Assembly: GCA_012729755.1 (NCBI GenBank)
Contig: JAAYCN010000109.1
Span: 1-55,532, forward strand
Reading direction: 5' to 3'
DNA: 55,532 bases
DNA from: Chloroflexota bacterium
Lineage (GTDB): Bacteria; Chloroflexota; Anaerolineae; Anaerolineales; Anaerolineaceae
The translations under genes were made by a program, and so were the position numbers. Shown one piece after another: positions 1 to 8,766 of the stretch. The notes beneath the pieces were generated by a model, which was given only the letters and a program-made list of their open reading frames with translations, ran no database searches and was not told the origin of the DNA. Within the stretch, counting starts at the first letter, position 1, and every line of letters starts with the position of its first letter.

Positions 1-2
1 AG

Positions 3-617
3 GGACGGGTTCTTGATGGCTGGGGTTTGCTGCTGAACCTCGTCAATTCGACGATGGAAGGTGAGATTCACTGGATGGATGGCGATGTCTGGATCCAAAA
101 CTCGACACTCCACAACGTACAACACTCCTACTATGTATATGCCAACATCAAGATGGTATGCAATGACCGTCCGTTGAATCTGAAGATCAAGAACAGCATT
201 CTGATCACCCAGGACAAGGATAATCCGGGGGTAACACGCGGTGATAATTGCAGTTTCACTTCTTACGGTACAGCCTATATAAACAAAGTATCACTCGGTG
301 GCAACGTATTTTCCGACGATACCTGTCCCTTTGATGACAGCCGGGATATCCGCGTCGATTCTCCGCTGGACGCGCTGGTTGGTCCGCTGCAGAACAACGG
401 CGGGCGCACGCCGACCAGGGCGCTCCTGCGCGGCTCCCCGGCGATTGACATACGCAACGGGCCGTGTTATTACCTAAAATACCGAGAAGAATATCCTGAT
501 GACCCATCTTCCACAATGCTATTAGAAGACCAGCGCGGGGCAGACCGGAATTTGAAGTGTGATTCCGGCGCGTTTGAGTACTGGTCTCAGATATTCCTGC
601 CCATCATCGCCAAGTGA
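3..617 (+). CDS. Secreted choice-of-anchor Q type protein, C-terminal part (5' end outside window)
   Basis: The reading frame is open from the first bases of the window, so the start lies upstream; only about 204 residues are visible. The segment PLQNNGGRTPTRALLRGSPA, followed by DQRGADRN and CDSGAFEY, is the typical end of 'choice-of-anchor Q' parallel beta-helix proteins, which are exported and surface-associated. The last residues, IFLPIIAK, form a short hydrophobic (F/Y)LP motif directly before the stop. I know similar ends in many exported Chloroflexota proteins, where they may serve in anchoring or sorting, though that role is not established. The upstream visible part has Asn- and Ser-rich turns fitting a beta-helix. 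Function of the protein is unknown. Confidence 0.8.
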   Translation, partial: GRVLDGWGLLLNLVNSTMEGEIHWMDGDVWIQNSTLHNVQHSYYVYANIKMVCNDRPLNLKIKNSILITQDKDNPGVTRGDNCSFTSYGTAYINKVSLGGNVFSDDTCPFDDSRDIRVDSPLDALVGPLQNNGGRTPTRALLRGSPAIDIRNGPCYYLKYREEYPDDPSSTMLLEDQRGADRNLKCDSGAFEYWSQIFLPIIAK

Positions 618-679
618 GCGCTGGTTTCACCGCTGATTTTACCAGCGGGTTGAGGGTGATTAGGCGAGGGCAATGTGAG

Positions 680-837
680 GAGGCTGACCCAAAAGTCAAA
701 GTTCAGGATTTTGCATCTCCATTTTCAGGTCTTTTTTGCCATTATTTTGGGCATGCACTGCTTTTTATAGGCTAAAACAAAACATTGCCCCCACTTTTAG
801 CGAATTTTTTCTAATTCCAGGCTTTTTGGACGGCCCC
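680..837. mobile_element. Possible decayed IS/MITE-like element with imperfect terminal inverted repeats
   Basis: The left end gaggctgacccaaaagt (680-696) and the right end gctttttggacggcccc (821-837) are imperfect inverted repeats, about 12 of 17 positions matching. The ends resemble, from memory, IS1182-type termini. The interior of about 125 bp is AT-rich and has no ORF. No clear target duplication is visible. It may be a non-autonomous element or the footprint of a lost insertion sequence. Confidence 0.35.
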
Positions 838-939
838 CTTAAGTTCAAGCTAAGGCGGCGCTGATTTATTGGACAACAGCCCCTCATACCAGCCTGTCAA
901 ACCCCCTATTATGGTTGGTTCTGTATCAGCGATGGATCG

Positions 940-1071
940 ATGTTAACAGGTTATGGCAGTAAGCTGTGGGACGTCAATTGTTGCAACCCTGGTTGCGTCT
1001 GGTCACACTGTCAACGCTGCGATAAGGACTGCATTTGTCAGCCGCCTGGCACTGCGGATTGGCGTGAATAG
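940..1071 (+). CDS. Small cysteine-rich ORF (43 aa), uncertain
   Basis: An ORF from ATG at 940 to TAG at 1071 encodes a peptide with seven cysteines in 20 residues (core NCCNPGCVWSHCQRCDKDCI). The same frame is open back to about 864 and adds two more cysteines, but offers no earlier ATG. There is no good ribosome binding site and no signal peptide. The cysteine density is far above chance, so it may be the remnant of a longer cysteine-rich secreted domain, cut off by the neighbouring insertion-like element. The rest of the 618-1176 spacer shows nothing I recognise. Confidence 0.3.
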   Translation: MLTGYGSKLWDVNCCNPGCVWSHCQRCDKDCICQPPGTADWRE

Positions 1072-1176
1072 GATGCGCTCAATTTGAGACCTTTCAAAAT
1101 AAAAAATCTAAACCTGACCCATTCATCTTTTGTGATAATTGGGTTGGGTTTTATACATAGAACAAGACAGTACTTA

Positions 1177-2168
1177 TTATTGTTTATTCGCCTCGATAAT
1201 TTGTAATGCCTCAGCCAGATTGGTGGGCAATATGGCGTAAAATTCCAGCTGATGTTCGCTTTCCCTTCTGATCATTTGGCCATCAATGGTTGTGTATTCT
1301 GTTAGTGAACGCAGATTCCGCTCCGTTTTCAGATCAAACCAATACAGATTTTTTTCGGTTTTCAGAGAAACTTCTTCCCCGGAGCTTAATGACAGTTTGG
1401 TATTGGTATCATTGAGATTATCGGCGTACATTTGAAGAATAAAGTACTGATTCCCATTTTCTTCTATAAACCGTCCGGCTATTCCACCGTTTCCCAATCC
1501 AGCAGGATTCATCTTAAGTAATTGGAATCGACGTTGATATTCATCAACGAAATATCCTGTAAAATAGGGGGTCGTTCCAGTACCTATCGTTTTTGCTCCA
1601 TTACTCAGGTTACAAACGGGATCAGGTTCTTTCGCCGAGCTTAGCAGTTCACCATCTGCATTCATTGCCGCAAAAAATCCAACGCTGGTTGAATCGACCA
1701 TATCAAAGAGCCTGAGTGGGATAATTTTTCCATTTTCATTCTTTAGAAGTAATTGCAAATCACAAGAAGCACTCTCACCTGGTAAATGAGCAAGATATTC
1801 ATGGCTTCCAGACTCTCCATTGGTGATGTCATACCGATGCAACCAGCCTTCTTCTTTAGGCAGGTTGCATTCTTCGAGTTCAGAAAGTTGAGATAAAATT
1901 TCCAGAATCCTTTCCGGATCGCTGATCGGATTATCCGCATTGTTTTCCAGGGTAACATTCACGTTTGACTGGCACTCAGGATTCAGTTGTGACGTGGCAA
2001 CAGGCATTCCAGGTGTATTTGCTTGAGGGGTGGGAAACTCTATACCAGACTCAGAGACAGTTGCTGTTGGAACTACTTTCTCCACGTCCGTTGGCAATTT
2101 TGTATTGATCCTACAAGCAAAAGAACAAGCACTGCGATGCAGATCATTGAAAACATTTTACTTTTCAT
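1177..2168 (-). pseudogene. Exported protein of unknown function with frameshift separating signal sequence from body
   Basis: The main frame (1177 to about 2097) encodes roughly 306 residues with a Thr/Pro-rich N-terminal linker and a C-terminal region of beta character; I recognise no family. It lacks a proper start. Immediately upstream, in the +1 related frame, ATG at 2168 begins a 31-codon ORF, MKSKMFSMICIAVLVLLLVG, an obvious signal/anchor sequence that stops at 2073. One extra base in the A-run (T-run at 2098-2101 on the plus strand) would join them as SIQKLPTDVEK. So this is either a real 1-nt deletion that inactivates export or a sequencing error in a homopolymer. It is flanked by the gene-poor region. 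Confidence 0.6.
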
Positions 2169-2342
2169 CACTCAGCCTAATTCCTAAGAACCTGAAATAG
2201 CACACCGAGACTATTCGCTATTTTATAAGGATACCCCAGGATGCAAGAAGAAAAACAGTAAAAATACTGAGGACAGCAGGGTAGTTTTTTAGTATTCCAC
2301 CCACCTTACATAGGTGGATTCTCTGAAAATCCGCCTGCCGAG

Positions 2343-2870
2343 TTAACCGTGTTTCGCTTTTCTTGCCACTGCCTGAACCAAACGCGCCACCCCATAAACC
2401 AGCAAGCCCGCCAAACCGGTATAAACACAAAACACCGTCATCGCCGTGCCCGTCACCCCAAACCGCAGCATCGGGTTCGCTTCTGTGAAGCCCAAGAATG
2501 GCCAGAACGGCTGCATATCCGCGTAGACCAACCCATCCATCAACATGTGCAGAAGCGCCCCGCCCACTCCCCAGCCGAGCGCCTTCCCCCAGCTTATCTC
2601 AACTTTTTCATAGACCTTGCGCCTGAACACGTTTAAAACCCACTCACCGAGATACTTGCCAATCACTGCTGCCGCCATGCCCAAGACCAAAGCCCCCACA
2701 AACGTATGGCTCTCCCCATGCAGGCGCATTGCCGGCGCGACTGTCAGCGCCGCCAGCGGCTGCAGATCCATCATGATTTGGGCTGTTCCATAAACAATCA
2801 AACTGACAAACCCTGGCGATACCGCCTTGGCGGTCAGTGCGGGACCCATATGCAATGGAGTAAAAGGCAA
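2343..2870 (-). CDS. YdjM-like membrane-bound putative metal-dependent hydrolase
   Basis: A membrane protein of about 175 residues with four hydrophobic segments. The start LPFTPLHMGPA and the motif HGESHTF, followed later by LLHMLMDG, match the YdjM family (inner-membrane proteins with conserved His/Asp residues, described as putative metal-dependent hydrolases; true activity unknown). I chose the TTG at 2870 because GGAGGT lies just upstream and family members begin with M-P-F-T-P. A GTG at 2891 gives seven more residues but would put the Shine-Dalgarno inside the gene. It follows the UPF0104-like gene by a short gap and is probably cotranscribed. Confidence 0.7.
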   Translation of the reverse strand: MPFTPLHMGPALTAKAVSPGFVSLIVYGTAQIMMDLQPLAALTVAPAMRLHGESHTFVGALVLGMAAAVIGKYLGEWVLNVFRRKVYEKVEISWGKALGWGVGGALLHMLMDGLVYADMQPFWPFLGFTEANPMLRFGVTGTAMTVFCVYTGLAGLLVYGVARLVQAVARKAKHG

Positions 2871-2907
2871 GCTACCTCCAATTCTGGCCACGATCAGCCG
2901 ACGTTAA

Positions 2908-3999
2908 TCACGACTCGATATCTTCCGCGGACGGATGCAGACGGCTTAATAACCCAGCCGCCAAAAACCCGATCAGCAGCGGGATCCAAAATGAAACCAA
3001 TCGATAGGCGATGATCGCCACAATGCTGATCTCATGCGAAACGCCCAGACTGGTGAACAAAGCCGCCATCGACGCCTCAATCACCCCGATGCCTCCCGGG
3101 AAGATAAAGGCGATCTTCGACAGCAAAAGAGGCAGGCCATAACCGGCGAACAACACGCCCGGATTAATCGCGCTGCCGGCTGCCACGAACATGAAATAGA
3201 GCGCCAGCATGTCGAAAACGATATACATCGCACCGCCCACCATCGGTTTCACCCAGCGGCCATCCCCCAGCCCTTTCCAGGCGTTGATGAAACTGTTCAC
3301 CATTGATTGCGTCCTGGCGGGGTCATAAGGCTTTTTCTTGAGACGCGCGTAATTCCATAAAGCCCAATTAGCCGCTTTAAACGCCAGCTTCGGAAAGAGC
3401 AAGGCGCCAAAGATTCCCGCGCTGACCAGAGCCAAAACCACCAGAAAAATCGAATACTGAATGAGTTGTGACTGACTAAGCTGCCCGATGATCAGCAGAT
3501 AAATAATGCCAAAAATCGCCACGAATTCAATCGAGACATTAAGCAGCAGAGCCGGTAAGACCCCCGCAATGGTCGCGGTAGAGCGGTTGACTCTTTCTTT
3601 GCGCATGAAGCTGAAAACCGCCGCCGTTGCTGAGACCCATCCGCCTGCCACAAGGCCGATCGAATAAGAAGCCATGGCGATCATGGCTCCCTTTAACAGG
3701 CTGAGATCGTACCCATGAATCGCCACGATTGATCTCAGGCAATAGCCATAACCGATATACGCGGCCAATTCAACCAAAAACGCCAGCGCTACCGCCCACC
3801 ACGTAAAACCTCTCACCACGTCCCACGCGTTGCGCAGGTCAGCGATTTTAGGCAGGAGCAGGTTGACCGCCAGACCCAAAATGACAATGACGATTAAATA
3901 TCGCCATCCCTTGCGGCGGTTCGGCTGTGGTTGATGCTCAAAGTCAATCATCTTTTTCTTCGGTGGCGCCAGAGTGGCGAATGGTCTGGTAACATCCAT
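2908..3999 (-). CDS. UPF0104/YbhN-type lysylphosphatidylglycerol synthase transmembrane-region protein
   Basis: About 363 residues with some eight hydrophobic helices. The C-terminal half carries the signature GGIGVIEASMAALF with following AYRLVSFWIPLLIGF, typical of the flippase-like membrane domain shared with MprF. No soluble aminoacyl-transferase domain is present, so it belongs to the stand-alone UPF0104 group, whose substrate is unknown but probably a lipid or lipid-linked molecule. The ATG at 3999 is preferred; a TTG at 4041 would add 14 residues. TATACT occurs four bases before this ATG, so a short or leaderless transcript is possible. Confidence 0.8.
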   Translation of the reverse strand: MDVTRPFATLAPPKKKMIDFEHQPQPNRRKGWRYLIVIVILGLAVNLLLPKIADLRNAWDVVRGFTWWAVALAFLVELAAYIGYGYCLRSIVAIHGYDLSLLKGAMIAMASYSIGLVAGGWVSATAAVFSFMRKERVNRSTATIAGVLPALLLNVSIEFVAIFGIIYLLIIGQLSQSQLIQYSIFLVVLALVSAGIFGALLFPKLAFKAANWALWNYARLKKKPYDPARTQSMVNSFINAWKGLGDGRWVKPMVGGAMYIVFDMLALYFMFVAAGSAINPGVLFAGYGLPLLLSKIAFIFPGGIGVIEASMAALFTSLGVSHEISIVAIIAYRLVSFWIPLLIGFLAAGLLSRLHPSAEDIES

Positions 4000-4125
4000 A
4001 GTAAGTATACTTCCGACTTTTTCTTGCAACTTACGTGCCAAAACTCGCCCTGCCCGAACAATACAAAACCCCTCTAAATCAGCTTGCTCGTGTACAATAA
4101 CACAATATCCAAACCTCGAGGTGAT

Positions 4126-5580
4126 ATGACCGACACAACGCCCAACCCAACTCCTTCCGCAACCATTGTGGCCCCGCGCACGCGTATTGCTTTCGGCCTC
4201 GCTCAGCTTGGCATGGCTGTTATCGGTGGCATCTACTCAGCCATGCTCACCAAGTTCTATCAGGATAATCTCGGCCTTGGCCATCAGTTGATTGGCATCG
4301 CCATGTTGATCTATGCCATCTGGAATGCCCTCAATGACCCCATTTTCGGAGAGATCACTGACCGCACGAAGTCGAAGCTTGGCCGGCGCATCCCATATCT
4401 GCGCTATACCGCGCCTTTTTATGCGGCGACTTTCATCGCCATCTGGCTGTGCCCCGAGAAAATCTCTGAAATCGGCAAGTTCTCCTGGATGCTGATCACC
4501 ATGCTGCTCTACGATACCTGCTTCACCATCCTCGGACTGGTGCACGGCACCCTCATGCCTGAGCTGTCCGAGTCCGACAAAGAGCGCGCCAAACTCTCCA
4601 TGGTCGCGGCGATCTTTGGCCTGCTCGGCACCCTGATCGGTTTCGTCATCCCCGACCTTGTTCGCCCCAGCGCCACCAGTCAAGATGTTTCCCTCACGCC
4701 CCTGCGCCTTGCCATGGTCGCGGTTGGTGTGATTTTCTCCGGTCTGATTTTTTATTCTTCATACCAAATAAAAGAACACCGCGAATTCAGCGTGGTGGAT
4801 GAACCTCTTCACTGGTGGAAAGCGATCAAATCCACCCTCACTAACAAAGGATTTATCGTCTATGTCATTACCAGCTTCATGGCGACTTTTATGTTCTCCA
4901 TTGCCATGGGCGCCATTTTTTACGTTTCCGATTATCTGACCCAGTCCAGCGTGCTGCCTCTGCTTGCCGCGATGTTCATTCCGATGGCGCTGGCCGTCCC
5001 GCTGGTTTCGATCGTCCTCAAATATCTGACTGCCTCAATCACCTGGCAGATTTATCTGACCATCTCAGGTCTTGGTTTCATCATGCTCTACTTCCTGCCG
5101 GTCAACCTGTTATGGGTCGGTCTGGCAATTGCCGGCTTCGGTTATTCAGGCGTCCAGGTGGTCAACTATATCGTACTCGGCCAGGTGATTGATCAGGACG
5201 AGATTGACACTGGCGTGCGTCGTGAAGGGTCCTTCCTCGGCGCCAATGCCCTGATTACCAAACCCGCTCAATCTCTGGCTGTCTACCTGACTGCGTTCAT
5301 TCTCGCAACCACTGCCTTTGTCAGCATGGAAGCCAACGATGGTCGCATCTTCCTGGATCAGCCTGCCTCCGCCCTGATGGGCATCCGCGCGCTGGTTGGG
5401 CTCATCCCGGGCCTTGCCCTCGTCGCCGGGGCGGTCGCCCTCTTCTGGTTCCCCTACAAAAGCCAAAAAGTAGCTGAAATTAAAGCCACTATCCTGCGCA
5501 TGCACGCTGAAAAACGCGAGCGGTTACGTGAGCTTGAGCAGCGAAAACAGGCCGAAGACCAGATTGGGTTTGAGTCATGA
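4126..5580 (+). CDS. GPH-family sugar:cation symporter (MFS)
   Basis: About 484 residues with 12 predicted membrane segments. The motif [19 protein letters not shown] after helix 2 is the loop characteristic of the glycoside-pentoside-hexuronide symporters (MelB group). The protein should import a sugar or glycoside with a cation, in keeping with the GH1 and GH3 glucosidases further right. The ATG at 4126 has GAGGTGAT just upstream; an in-frame upstream start at 4084 is less likely. TACAAT at 4093-4098 is a possible -10. The stop overlaps the next start in ATGA, so the downstream YjbQ gene is translationally coupled. Confidence 0.85.
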   Translation: MTDTTPNPTPSATIVAPRTRIAFGLAQLGMAVIGGIYSAMLTKFYQDNLGLGHQLIGIAMLIYAIWNALNDPIFGEITDRTKSKLGRRIPYLRYTAPFYAATFIAIWLCPEKISEIGKFSWMLITMLLYDTCFTILGLVHGTLMPELSESDKERAKLSMVAAIFGLLGTLIGFVIPDLVRPSATSQDVSLTPLRLAMVAVGVIFSGLIFYSSYQIKEHREFSVVDEPLHWWKAIKSTLTNKGFIVYVITSFMATFMFSIAMGAIFYVSDYLTQSSVLPLLAAMFIPMALAVPLVSIVLKYLTASITWQIYLTISGLGFIMLYFLPVNLLWVGLAIAGFGYSGVQVVNYIVLGQVIDQDEIDTGVRREGSFLGANALITKPAQSLAVYLTAFILATTAFVSMEANDGRIFLDQPASALMGIRALVGLIPGLALVAGAVALFWFPYKSQKVAEIKATILRMHAEKRERLRELEQRKQAEDQIGFES

Positions 5581-5996
5581 AATCATTTCGCAAGGAGCTC
5601 TGGATGAACGTGCCCGGCCGGCGCGGCTTCGTCAACATCACCCGTGAGGTTCAACAAGCAGTCACCGAAAGCGGCGTCAGGGAAGGACTGGTATTGGTAA
5701 ATCCCATGCACATTACCGCCTCGGTTTTCATCAACGACGATGAATCAGGCCTGCATGGAGACTACGACCGCTGGCTCGAAAAACTCGCGCCTCATGCCCC
5801 TGTCAGCCAATACCGTCACAATGATACCGGCGAAGACAACGCTGACGCCCACATGAAGCGCCAGGTGATGGGCCGCGAAGCAGTTGTAGCCATCACCAAT
5901 GGCAGGCTCGACTTCGGCACCTGGGAACAGATCTTTTATGGTGAGTTTGACGGCGGCCGCCACAAACGCGTGCTGGTCAAAATCATCGGTGAATAA
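5577..5996 (+). CDS. YjbQ/UPF0047 family protein (secondary thiamine-phosphate synthase-like)
   Basis: 139 residues matching the small YjbQ family: [18 protein letters not shown] near residue 40-57, [19 protein letters not shown] near 80-98 and a C-terminal [17 protein letters not shown]. The conserved His and Glu/Asp residues cluster in a metal-binding pocket in known structures. Some members have weak thiamine-phosphate synthase activity, but the main role is unknown. The start overlaps the end of the symporter gene by four bases, so the two are cotranscribed, although no functional link is obvious. Confidence 0.85.
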   Translation: MKSFRKELWMNVPGRRGFVNITREVQQAVTESGVREGLVLVNPMHITASVFINDDESGLHGDYDRWLEKLAPHAPVSQYRHNDTGEDNADAHMKRQVMGREAVVAITNGRLDFGTWEQIFYGEFDGGRHKRVLVKIIGE

Positions 5997-6043
5997 ACCC
6001 TTTACTCGCCTTGTACTAAGCGAATTTAGCCGTATTGAGCAGA

Positions 6044-6049
6044 TATAAT
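6044..6049 (+). promoter_or_regulatory. Probable -10 element for sodB
   Basis: TATAAT lies 60 bases before the sodB ATG in the 113-bp spacer. No convincing -35 hexamer sits 16-18 bases upstream, so strength or factor dependence is uncertain. Confidence 0.45.
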
Positions 6050-6109
6050 GCTGGTTAATAAATAAAACCTGATAAAAATTGATACAAACTTAATCAGAGA
6101 AAGAGAAAA

Positions 6110-6757
6110 ATGACCACACTGAAACTCCCCGAAAAACAACCCTGGATGAAGACTGCGGTTGAACTGCCCGAATTACCCTGGGCCAAAAACGCCCTCGAAC
6201 CTGTTATCTCTGCCAATACAATCGATTTTCATTACGGCAAACACCACAACGCTTACGTCCTTAAAACCCTCGAACTCACCAAAGGAACAGAACTCGAAGG
6301 CCAGCCTCTTGAGATGATCATGGTGGTTGCCGCCGCGGATCCCAGCAAGAAAGGTCTTTATAACAACGCCGCACAGGTCTGGAATCACAGCTTCTACTGG
6401 AAATGCCTTGCCCCCTGCGGCACGGTTAAACCCTCCGACGCGCTCAAAGCCAAAATTGAGAAAGACTTCGGCTCATGGGAAGAGTTCCGCAAACAGCTGA
6501 TCGCTGCCGGCATGACCCAGTTTGGTTCCGGTTGGGCTTGGGTGGTGATAGATGGCGACAAGCTCTCCATCCTCAAGACCCCCAACGCCGATGAGCCCTG
6601 GGGCGAAACACAGGCTCCAGTCCTTGCCCTCGATGTCTGGGAACATGCCTATTATCTCGACTACCAGAACAAGCGTCAGGCCTACCTCGAAGCCGTCATC
6701 GACAATCTGATTAATTGGGATTTTGTCGAAAAGCAAATCGAGCTTCATAAGAGCTAA
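6110..6757 (+). CDS. sodB: Superoxide dismutase, Fe-type
   Basis: 215 residues; converts superoxide to oxygen and peroxide in the cytoplasm. Metal ligands by alignment with E. coli SodB are His41 (in FHYGKHH), His93 (in QVWNHSFYW), Asp175 and His179 (in DVWEHAYY). Gln89 in NNAAQVWNH occupies the position of Gln69 in iron enzymes, and manganese enzymes have Gly there, so the Fe type is favoured. The N-terminus is about 15 residues longer than E. coli. A purine-rich stretch AGAGAAAGAG before the ATG serves as ribosome binding site. It has its own promoter region and terminator, so it is monocistronic. Confidence 0.93.
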   Translation: MTTLKLPEKQPWMKTAVELPELPWAKNALEPVISANTIDFHYGKHHNAYVLKTLELTKGTELEGQPLEMIMVVAAADPSKKGLYNNAAQVWNHSFYWKCLAPCGTVKPSDALKAKIEKDFGSWEEFRKQLIAAGMTQFGSGWAWVVIDGDKLSILKTPNADEPWGETQAPVLALDVWEHAYYLDYQNKRQAYLEAVIDNLINWDFVEKQIELHKS

Positions 6758-6776
6758 ACCAATCTCTAACCTTTAT

Positions 6777-6812
6777 TAAGAGCTGGATAATTATCCAGTT
6801 CTTTTTATTTTT
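6777..6812 (+). terminator. Rho-independent terminator of sodB
   Basis: A near-perfect hairpin, AGCTGGATAATTATCCAGTT, is followed by CTTTTTATTTTTTTT, just after the sodB stop. Confidence 0.85.
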
Positions 6813-6814
6813 TT

Positions 6815-6898
6815 TTAGATTTTGATCTAAATTTAACTCATTTTAGGTTTCATTCTAAAATTAATGTAATTGCGGTTTAAATCTAAATTTGTTATAAT
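6815..6898 (+). promoter_or_regulatory. satD promoter with repeated palindromic operator motifs
   Basis: TTGCGG (6870-6875) and TATAAT (6893-6898) with a 17-bp spacer form a strong promoter 18 bases before satD. Around it are ATCTAAAT-type sites: TTAGATTTTGATCTAA (6815-6830, perfect 6-bp arms), TTTTAG...CTAAAA (6841-6860), and ATCTAAATTT repeated at 6825-6834 and 6881-6890, the latter inside the promoter spacer. The arrangement suggests a repressor covering the promoter; SatD itself, which ends in a helix-turn-helix-like region, is the obvious candidate. Confidence 0.7.
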
Positions 6899-6915
6899 CA
6901 ACGCGGGAGGCAGCC

Positions 6916-7575
6916 ATGATCGCCATCATCGCCGACATTGTCCACTCAAGAAAGCTGAAAAACCGCGAGCGAATCCAGTCAGATCTCTCAGCTTCTCTGA
7001 AGCGGGTTAATCAAGTTCACGCTCAGGTGATCGCTTCCGACTTCACGATCACGCTCGGAGACGAATTTCAGGGGCTTTTCAAGTTCCCCAAAGGTTTGTT
7101 CAAGGCCCTCGATGAAATCAGTGTCGCCATGTACCCTGTGAGGCTGCGCTTCGGCATCGGCCTGGGCGAGATCACAACCAAAATCAACCGCGAATTGAGC
7201 ATCGGCGCGGATGGCCCAGCTTACTGGAACGCCCGTGAAGCCATCCAGTTTGTGCGCCGCAGCAACGATTATGGCCGAAGCAACATTCATGTCATCGCCT
7301 CAAATTCCTCACCTGAGTTGTCATTAGTCAACGAACTGCTCAAAGCTACTGCGATGATTGCGGTCAATTGGCGTTTGACCCAAATAAAAGTTTTCAGGGC
7401 GCTGCTCGAGGAAGGTCTCTGGACAGACAAATTTGACCAGGGCTGCCTGGTGCGAAGATTACAGATCAGCGACTCAACGCTCTCCCAGCGCCTTGCCAGC
7501 AGCGGACTCAAGCTTTATCTGCGCGCCAGGACCGAAGCCGAAGCCGCCCTCGAAAGGATTCACCATGCCCAATAG
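6916..7575 (+). CDS. satD: SatD family protein, probable autoregulator
   Basis: 219 residues. The start MIAIIADIVHSRKLKNR and the motif TLGDEFQGLF are typical of SatD (named from the Streptococcus mutans sat operon). Residues about 175-215, including VRRLQISDSTLSQRLASSGL, look like a helix-turn-helix. The biochemical role is unknown; DNA binding is an inference from that region and from the palindromes upstream. GGGAGG lies five bases before the ATG. The last 11 bases overlap the next gene, a DUF3307 membrane protein, a pairing I recall from other bacteria. Confidence 0.8.
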   Translation: MIAIIADIVHSRKLKNRERIQSDLSASLKRVNQVHAQVIASDFTITLGDEFQGLFKFPKGLFKALDEISVAMYPVRLRFGIGLGEITTKINRELSIGADGPAYWNAREAIQFVRRSNDYGRSNIHVIASNSSPELSLVNELLKATAMIAVNWRLTQIKVFRALLEEGLWTDKFDQGCLVRRLQISDSTLSQRLASSGLKLYLRARTEAEAALERIHHAQ

Positions 7576-8362
7576 CGCCGCCCTTGTGCTCGCCCTCACT
7601 GCCCATTTCATTGGCGATTACTATCTACAATGGCAGTCGTTGGCTGACAAAAAGAAGCGTCACCTCCCCACGCTGCTGCTGCACGCGCTGCTCTATGCCC
7701 TTCCCTTTGGCCTAACCGCCCTTTTCGTCGCCCTGCCCTGGTGGGTCTGGCTCGCCCTCGTTGGCAGCCACCTGCTGATCGATCTTATCAAATGGCTGAT
7801 TGAGCGCCGCTCAAACCCCGCGCCAGATCAGGTCTTTCTCATTGATCAACTGCTCCACCTCCTGATTATTGCCCTGCTTTTCGCCTTCATTCCCCAAGCG
7901 GTCTACAAACCCGCCTTTACCGCGCTCAAAGCGGATTTCTGGCGCTGGCTGTTAATCTTCGCGTTGATTGGCAAGCCCGCCAACGTCAGCTTCAAAATGC
8001 TCTTTCAGCGCTTCAGTCTGGGGATTAAAGACCTTGAGTCATCCCCCGTTGAACAAACCTCAACGCGAGCGGAACCCAAACCAGGCGCGGGCGCCTGGAT
8101 CGGCATTCTCGAACGCATTTTCGTGGTCATTTTCTCAGCGGCCAGCCAATACGCGGCTTTTGGGCTGCTGATGACCGCCAAGTCTGTCGCCCGCTATGAA
8201 AAAATCAGCAAAGATCCGGCTTTCGCCGAATATTACCTGATCGGCACGCTTTATTCCGTCCTATTTGCCTTGCTCGCTTATCTGCTGGTCTTTCAGGTTA
8301 TCTGGCCCCTGCCAGCGGTTGCTAAAGCCGCGCCGATCATGCTGGCTTTGCCCACGCCATAA
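7565..8362 (+). CDS. DUF3307 membrane protein
   Basis: 265 residues with about six hydrophobic segments. The N-terminus LALTAHFIGDYYLQW and the later LVGSHLLIDLIKWLIERR carry the conserved HxxxDY and HxxxDxxK pattern of DUF3307. The ATG at 7565 overlaps satD and is chosen because the family begins with this helix; a longer in-frame reading from 7433 runs across satD and is not credible. Function unknown. It is cotranscribed with satD. The 29-bp gap to the convergent DUF1667 gene holds no clear terminator. Confidence 0.8.
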   Translation: MPNSAALVLALTAHFIGDYYLQWQSLADKKKRHLPTLLLHALLYALPFGLTALFVALPWWVWLALVGSHLLIDLIKWLIERRSNPAPDQVFLIDQLLHLLIIALLFAFIPQAVYKPAFTALKADFWRWLLIFALIGKPANVSFKMLFQRFSLGIKDLESSPVEQTSTRAEPKPGAGAWIGILERIFVVIFSAASQYAAFGLLMTAKSVARYEKISKDPAFAEYYLIGTLYSVLFALLAYLLVFQVIWPLPAVAKAAPIMLALPTP

Positions 8363-8391
8363 ATGCCTGCCGATCAGCGGCTTGACCTGGT

Positions 8392-8766
8392 TTAACTGCC
8401 AACCCGCGGCATGTCCCGACTGGCCACCACATTGATTCCTGTGTCAGCCACATTCTCGATTACCACGTCTTTCATGCTCACCGGCGCGTCCAGCTCCACC
8501 TCCCTGATCGCCTCCAATACTGCCCGGATCTTCGGCTTTGGCACCGCCGATGCTGTATAAACCGGCAGCAATGGGTGCAGCCCATGCCTCACCCTCACCG
8601 TGCTCGCCACCATCCGTCGCGGATCCGTGGTCTCCGCGAAGGCATAATCCTTACCCAAGCGGCAGGTGTAACCCTCGATCTTTACCACCTCATCGCCTTC
8701 CATAGTCACTGTCAGCATGCACCCTTTTGGGCAAGCGGTGCAAATAAACTGGCGTTCGTTTTCCAT
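8392..8766 (-). CDS. DUF1667 protein, third subunit of glycerol-3-phosphate dehydrogenase-type complex
   Basis: 124 residues. The N-terminal FICTACPKGCMLTV has the CxxCxxxC motif, with a further Cys in GYTCRLG, suggesting an Fe-S or zinc centre as in DUF1667 proteins. These are found with a GlpA-like and a GlpB-like flavoprotein, often near glpK, and the same set is present here. The start ATG directly abuts the stop of the flavoprotein gene (TAA-ATG). The role is inferred to be electron transfer or structural within the complex. Confidence 0.88.
   Translation of the reverse strand: MENERQFICTACPKGCMLTVTMEGDEVVKIEGYTCRLGKDYAFAETTDPRRMVASTVRVRHGLHPLLPVYTASAVPKPKIRAVLEAIREVELDAPVSMKDVVIENVADTGINVVASRDMPRVGS

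Noticed and set aside
2218-2342. Small membrane peptide frame on the minus strand ending in a hydrophobic stretch
   Set aside because: No convincing start or ribosome binding site, and no recognisable homology; it lies at the end of the YdjM-like gene.
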